A stretch of 32,825 nucleotides of DNA, taken from the NCBI GenBank assembly GCA_964370225.1, contig CAYJII010000028.1, forward strand, positions 1 to 32,825, given 5' to 3'. Position 1 is the stretch's first letter, and each line of letters opens with the position of its first letter. The notes beneath the pieces were generated by a model. That model was not told where the DNA came from. It searched no databases and was given only the letters and a program-made list of their open reading frames with translations. This document shows positions 31,794 through 32,825 of the stretch, piece by piece. The DNA is from CAYJII01 sp964370225 (lineage in GTDB: Bacteria; Bacillota; Clostridia; Oscillospirales; Ruminococcaceae). The position numbers and the translations under genes are program-made.

Positions 31794-31829
31794 AAAAATG
31801 CAAGATTGTTTTTGCAATCTTGCATTTTT
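31794..31829 (-). terminator. Terminator after larC
   Basis: A 15-bp perfect stem (31794-31808 with 31815-31829), six-base loop, followed by TTTTTTT on the - strand. Confidence 0.85.
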
Positions 31830-31832
31830 CAA

Positions 31833-32825
31833 CTAACAAAATTTTGCTAATGTTTCATCAATAACTTGTCTAATAGTAACATTTTTTTCTAATGCTACTA
31901 ATTTTGCGCTTTCAAATTCGACATAATGCTTAATAATATCTTTAAATACGCATTTTTTAACTGTCACTTCACCATATTTTGTATCTACCGAAATCAGCTC
32001 TCTTTGCATAATATTTCTGTGAAGCTTGCTTTTTCTCACCCCAATTGAAGTTGTATGTTTGAAAATGTTATATGTAATTACATCTTCTTTTTCAGGTAAG
32101 CACAGCACACATAGCTTTTGCGCAGCTCTTCCCTTTTTCATCATAATAGGCTCTACCCATACATCTAGCGCTTCTTCTAATAATAGCGAAGTTGCAAATG
32201 CTAGTTGCTCAGGAGTTTGATCATCAATATTTGAGCTAATAAGTAGCACTTCGTCAGAACTATCGCTATCTTCTTCGATGATATAAGCTCTTAACACATT
32301 CGCTCTGCCTTCAAAATCTTTGTTCCCAGCACCATATCCCATTTTTTTAATTATCATGCTCTGTGGTACTTTGTACTCATCGCATATAGCTGCTGCAATA
32401 GCAATTCCAGTAGGCGTTACCATTTCTCCATTTACATCAATCATATTTAGCGGAACACTATTACTTTGTGCAATGTTTGCAACTGCAGGCACTGGTACTG
32501 GCATTAAGCCATGTGCGCATTTTACAAATCCTGTTCCTTCAGTCAGTGGAGAAAAAACAATTTTATCTGGCGCGATATGATCTATCAAAATTGCCACTCC
32601 AACTACATCTACTATAGAGTCAACTGCTCCAACCTCATGAAAATGCACTTCATTTTTGCCAATTCCATGCGCTTTTGCTTCTGAGTCTGCAATAATATCA
32701 AACACCTTATGTGCAATCTTTTTTGCATTATCACTAATAGAGCTTTCGTTAATTATCTCTATGATATCACCAAGATTTCTATGTACATGACTACCACCGT
32801 GGTCGTGACTGTGTCCATGCTCGTG
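31833..32825 (-). CDS. larC: Nickel insertion protein LarC (N-terminus cut off by window edge)
   Basis: LarC inserts nickel into the pyridinium pincer cofactor (NPN) of lactate racemase and related enzymes. The visible part (330 codons) starts in a histidine-rich stretch at the right edge (HEHGHSHDHGG), a presumed nickel reservoir, continues through HFHEVGAVDSIVDVVG, LPVPVPAVAN-type VPVPAVAN and GEMVTPTGIAI, and then SSNIDDQTPEQLAF, which opens the LarC2 half. In Lactobacillus plantarum LarC1 and LarC2 are joined by a programmed frameshift; here the two halves are in one frame. larB, larE and the racemase are not in the window. Confidence 0.92.
   Translation of the reverse strand, partial: HEHGHSHDHGGSHVHRNLGDIIEIINESSISDNAKKIAHKVFDIIADSEAKAHGIGKNEVHFHEVGAVDSIVDVVGVAILIDHIAPDKIVFSPLTEGTGFVKCAHGLMPVPVPAVANIAQSNSVPLNMIDVNGEMVTPTGIAIAAAICDEYKVPQSMIIKKMGYGAGNKDFEGRANVLRAYIIEEDSDSSDEVLLISSNIDDQTPEQLAFATSLLLEEALDVWVEPIMMKKGRAAQKLCVLCLPEKEDVITYNIFKHTTSIGVRKSKLHRNIMQRELISVDTKYGEVTVKKCVFKDIIKHYVEFESAKLVALEKNVTIRQVIDETLAKFC

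Overview
The window looks like a piece of a low-GC, spore-forming Firmicute of the class Clostridia, probably from a metagenome assembly because two runs of ten Ns (6455-6464 and 29401-29410) mark scaffold gaps. The evidence is the strong Shine-Dalgarno sites, sigma-A promoters of the TTGACA/TATAAT type, a T-box in front of proS, a yunB sporulation gene, the tepA-ylzJ-ftsK/spoIIIE neighbourhood, separate secD and secF, NrdR, and a zinc-ribbon/kinase/PASTA protein. Species cannot be told from the sequence. Most of the window is ordinary chromosomal backbone; I see no phage, insertion sequence, CRISPR array, tRNA or rRNA.

Layout. (1) 1-2910, + strand: tail of an unknown gene, a 41-residue membrane microprotein, nth (endonuclease III), then a NusG-domain-II protein, a Gx-type membrane protein and an ApbE flavin transferase lipoprotein, ended by a bidirectional terminator. 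(2) 2928-8006, - strand: GNAT acetyltransferase, nrdR, a small DUF6514-like protein, a TIM-barrel sugar isomerase-like protein, secF and secD (broken by a gap), and DUF3006. (3) 8014-18513, - strand: a long run of tightly spaced, often overlapping genes: proS, nitroreductase, yunB, a ClpP-fold tepA, ylzJ, uppP, ftsK, ygiQ and a membrane-anchored ComEC-like metallo-hydrolase. proS is governed by a T-box with its own sigma-A promoter. (4) 18972-21332, + strand: a DUF1638 protein paired with an FGGY carbohydrate kinase, with a palindromic operator candidate at the start of transcription, followed by 200 bp of nested palindromes. (5) 21675-25476, - strand: AEC transporter, DUF4234 and DUF2752 membrane proteins, and a large receptor-like pseudokinase. 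(6) 25477-28125, + strand: a 660-bp intergenic region with two separate structured elements, gdhA and a beta-carbonic anhydrase. (7) 28197-32825, - strand: membrane-anchored MsrAB, yebC, a class I aminotransferase and most of larC.

The points most worth following are the receptor-like protein at 23650-25476, which has the architecture of a PASTA serine/threonine kinase but has lost both catalytic aspartates and the metal-binding asparagine; the structured, apparently transcribed sequence between it and gdhA (a GU-paired hairpin, a perfect Shine-Dalgarno with no convincing gene, and a triple-nested hairpin in the gdhA leader); and the unexplained DUF1638/FGGY kinase pair with its own operator-like palindrome.
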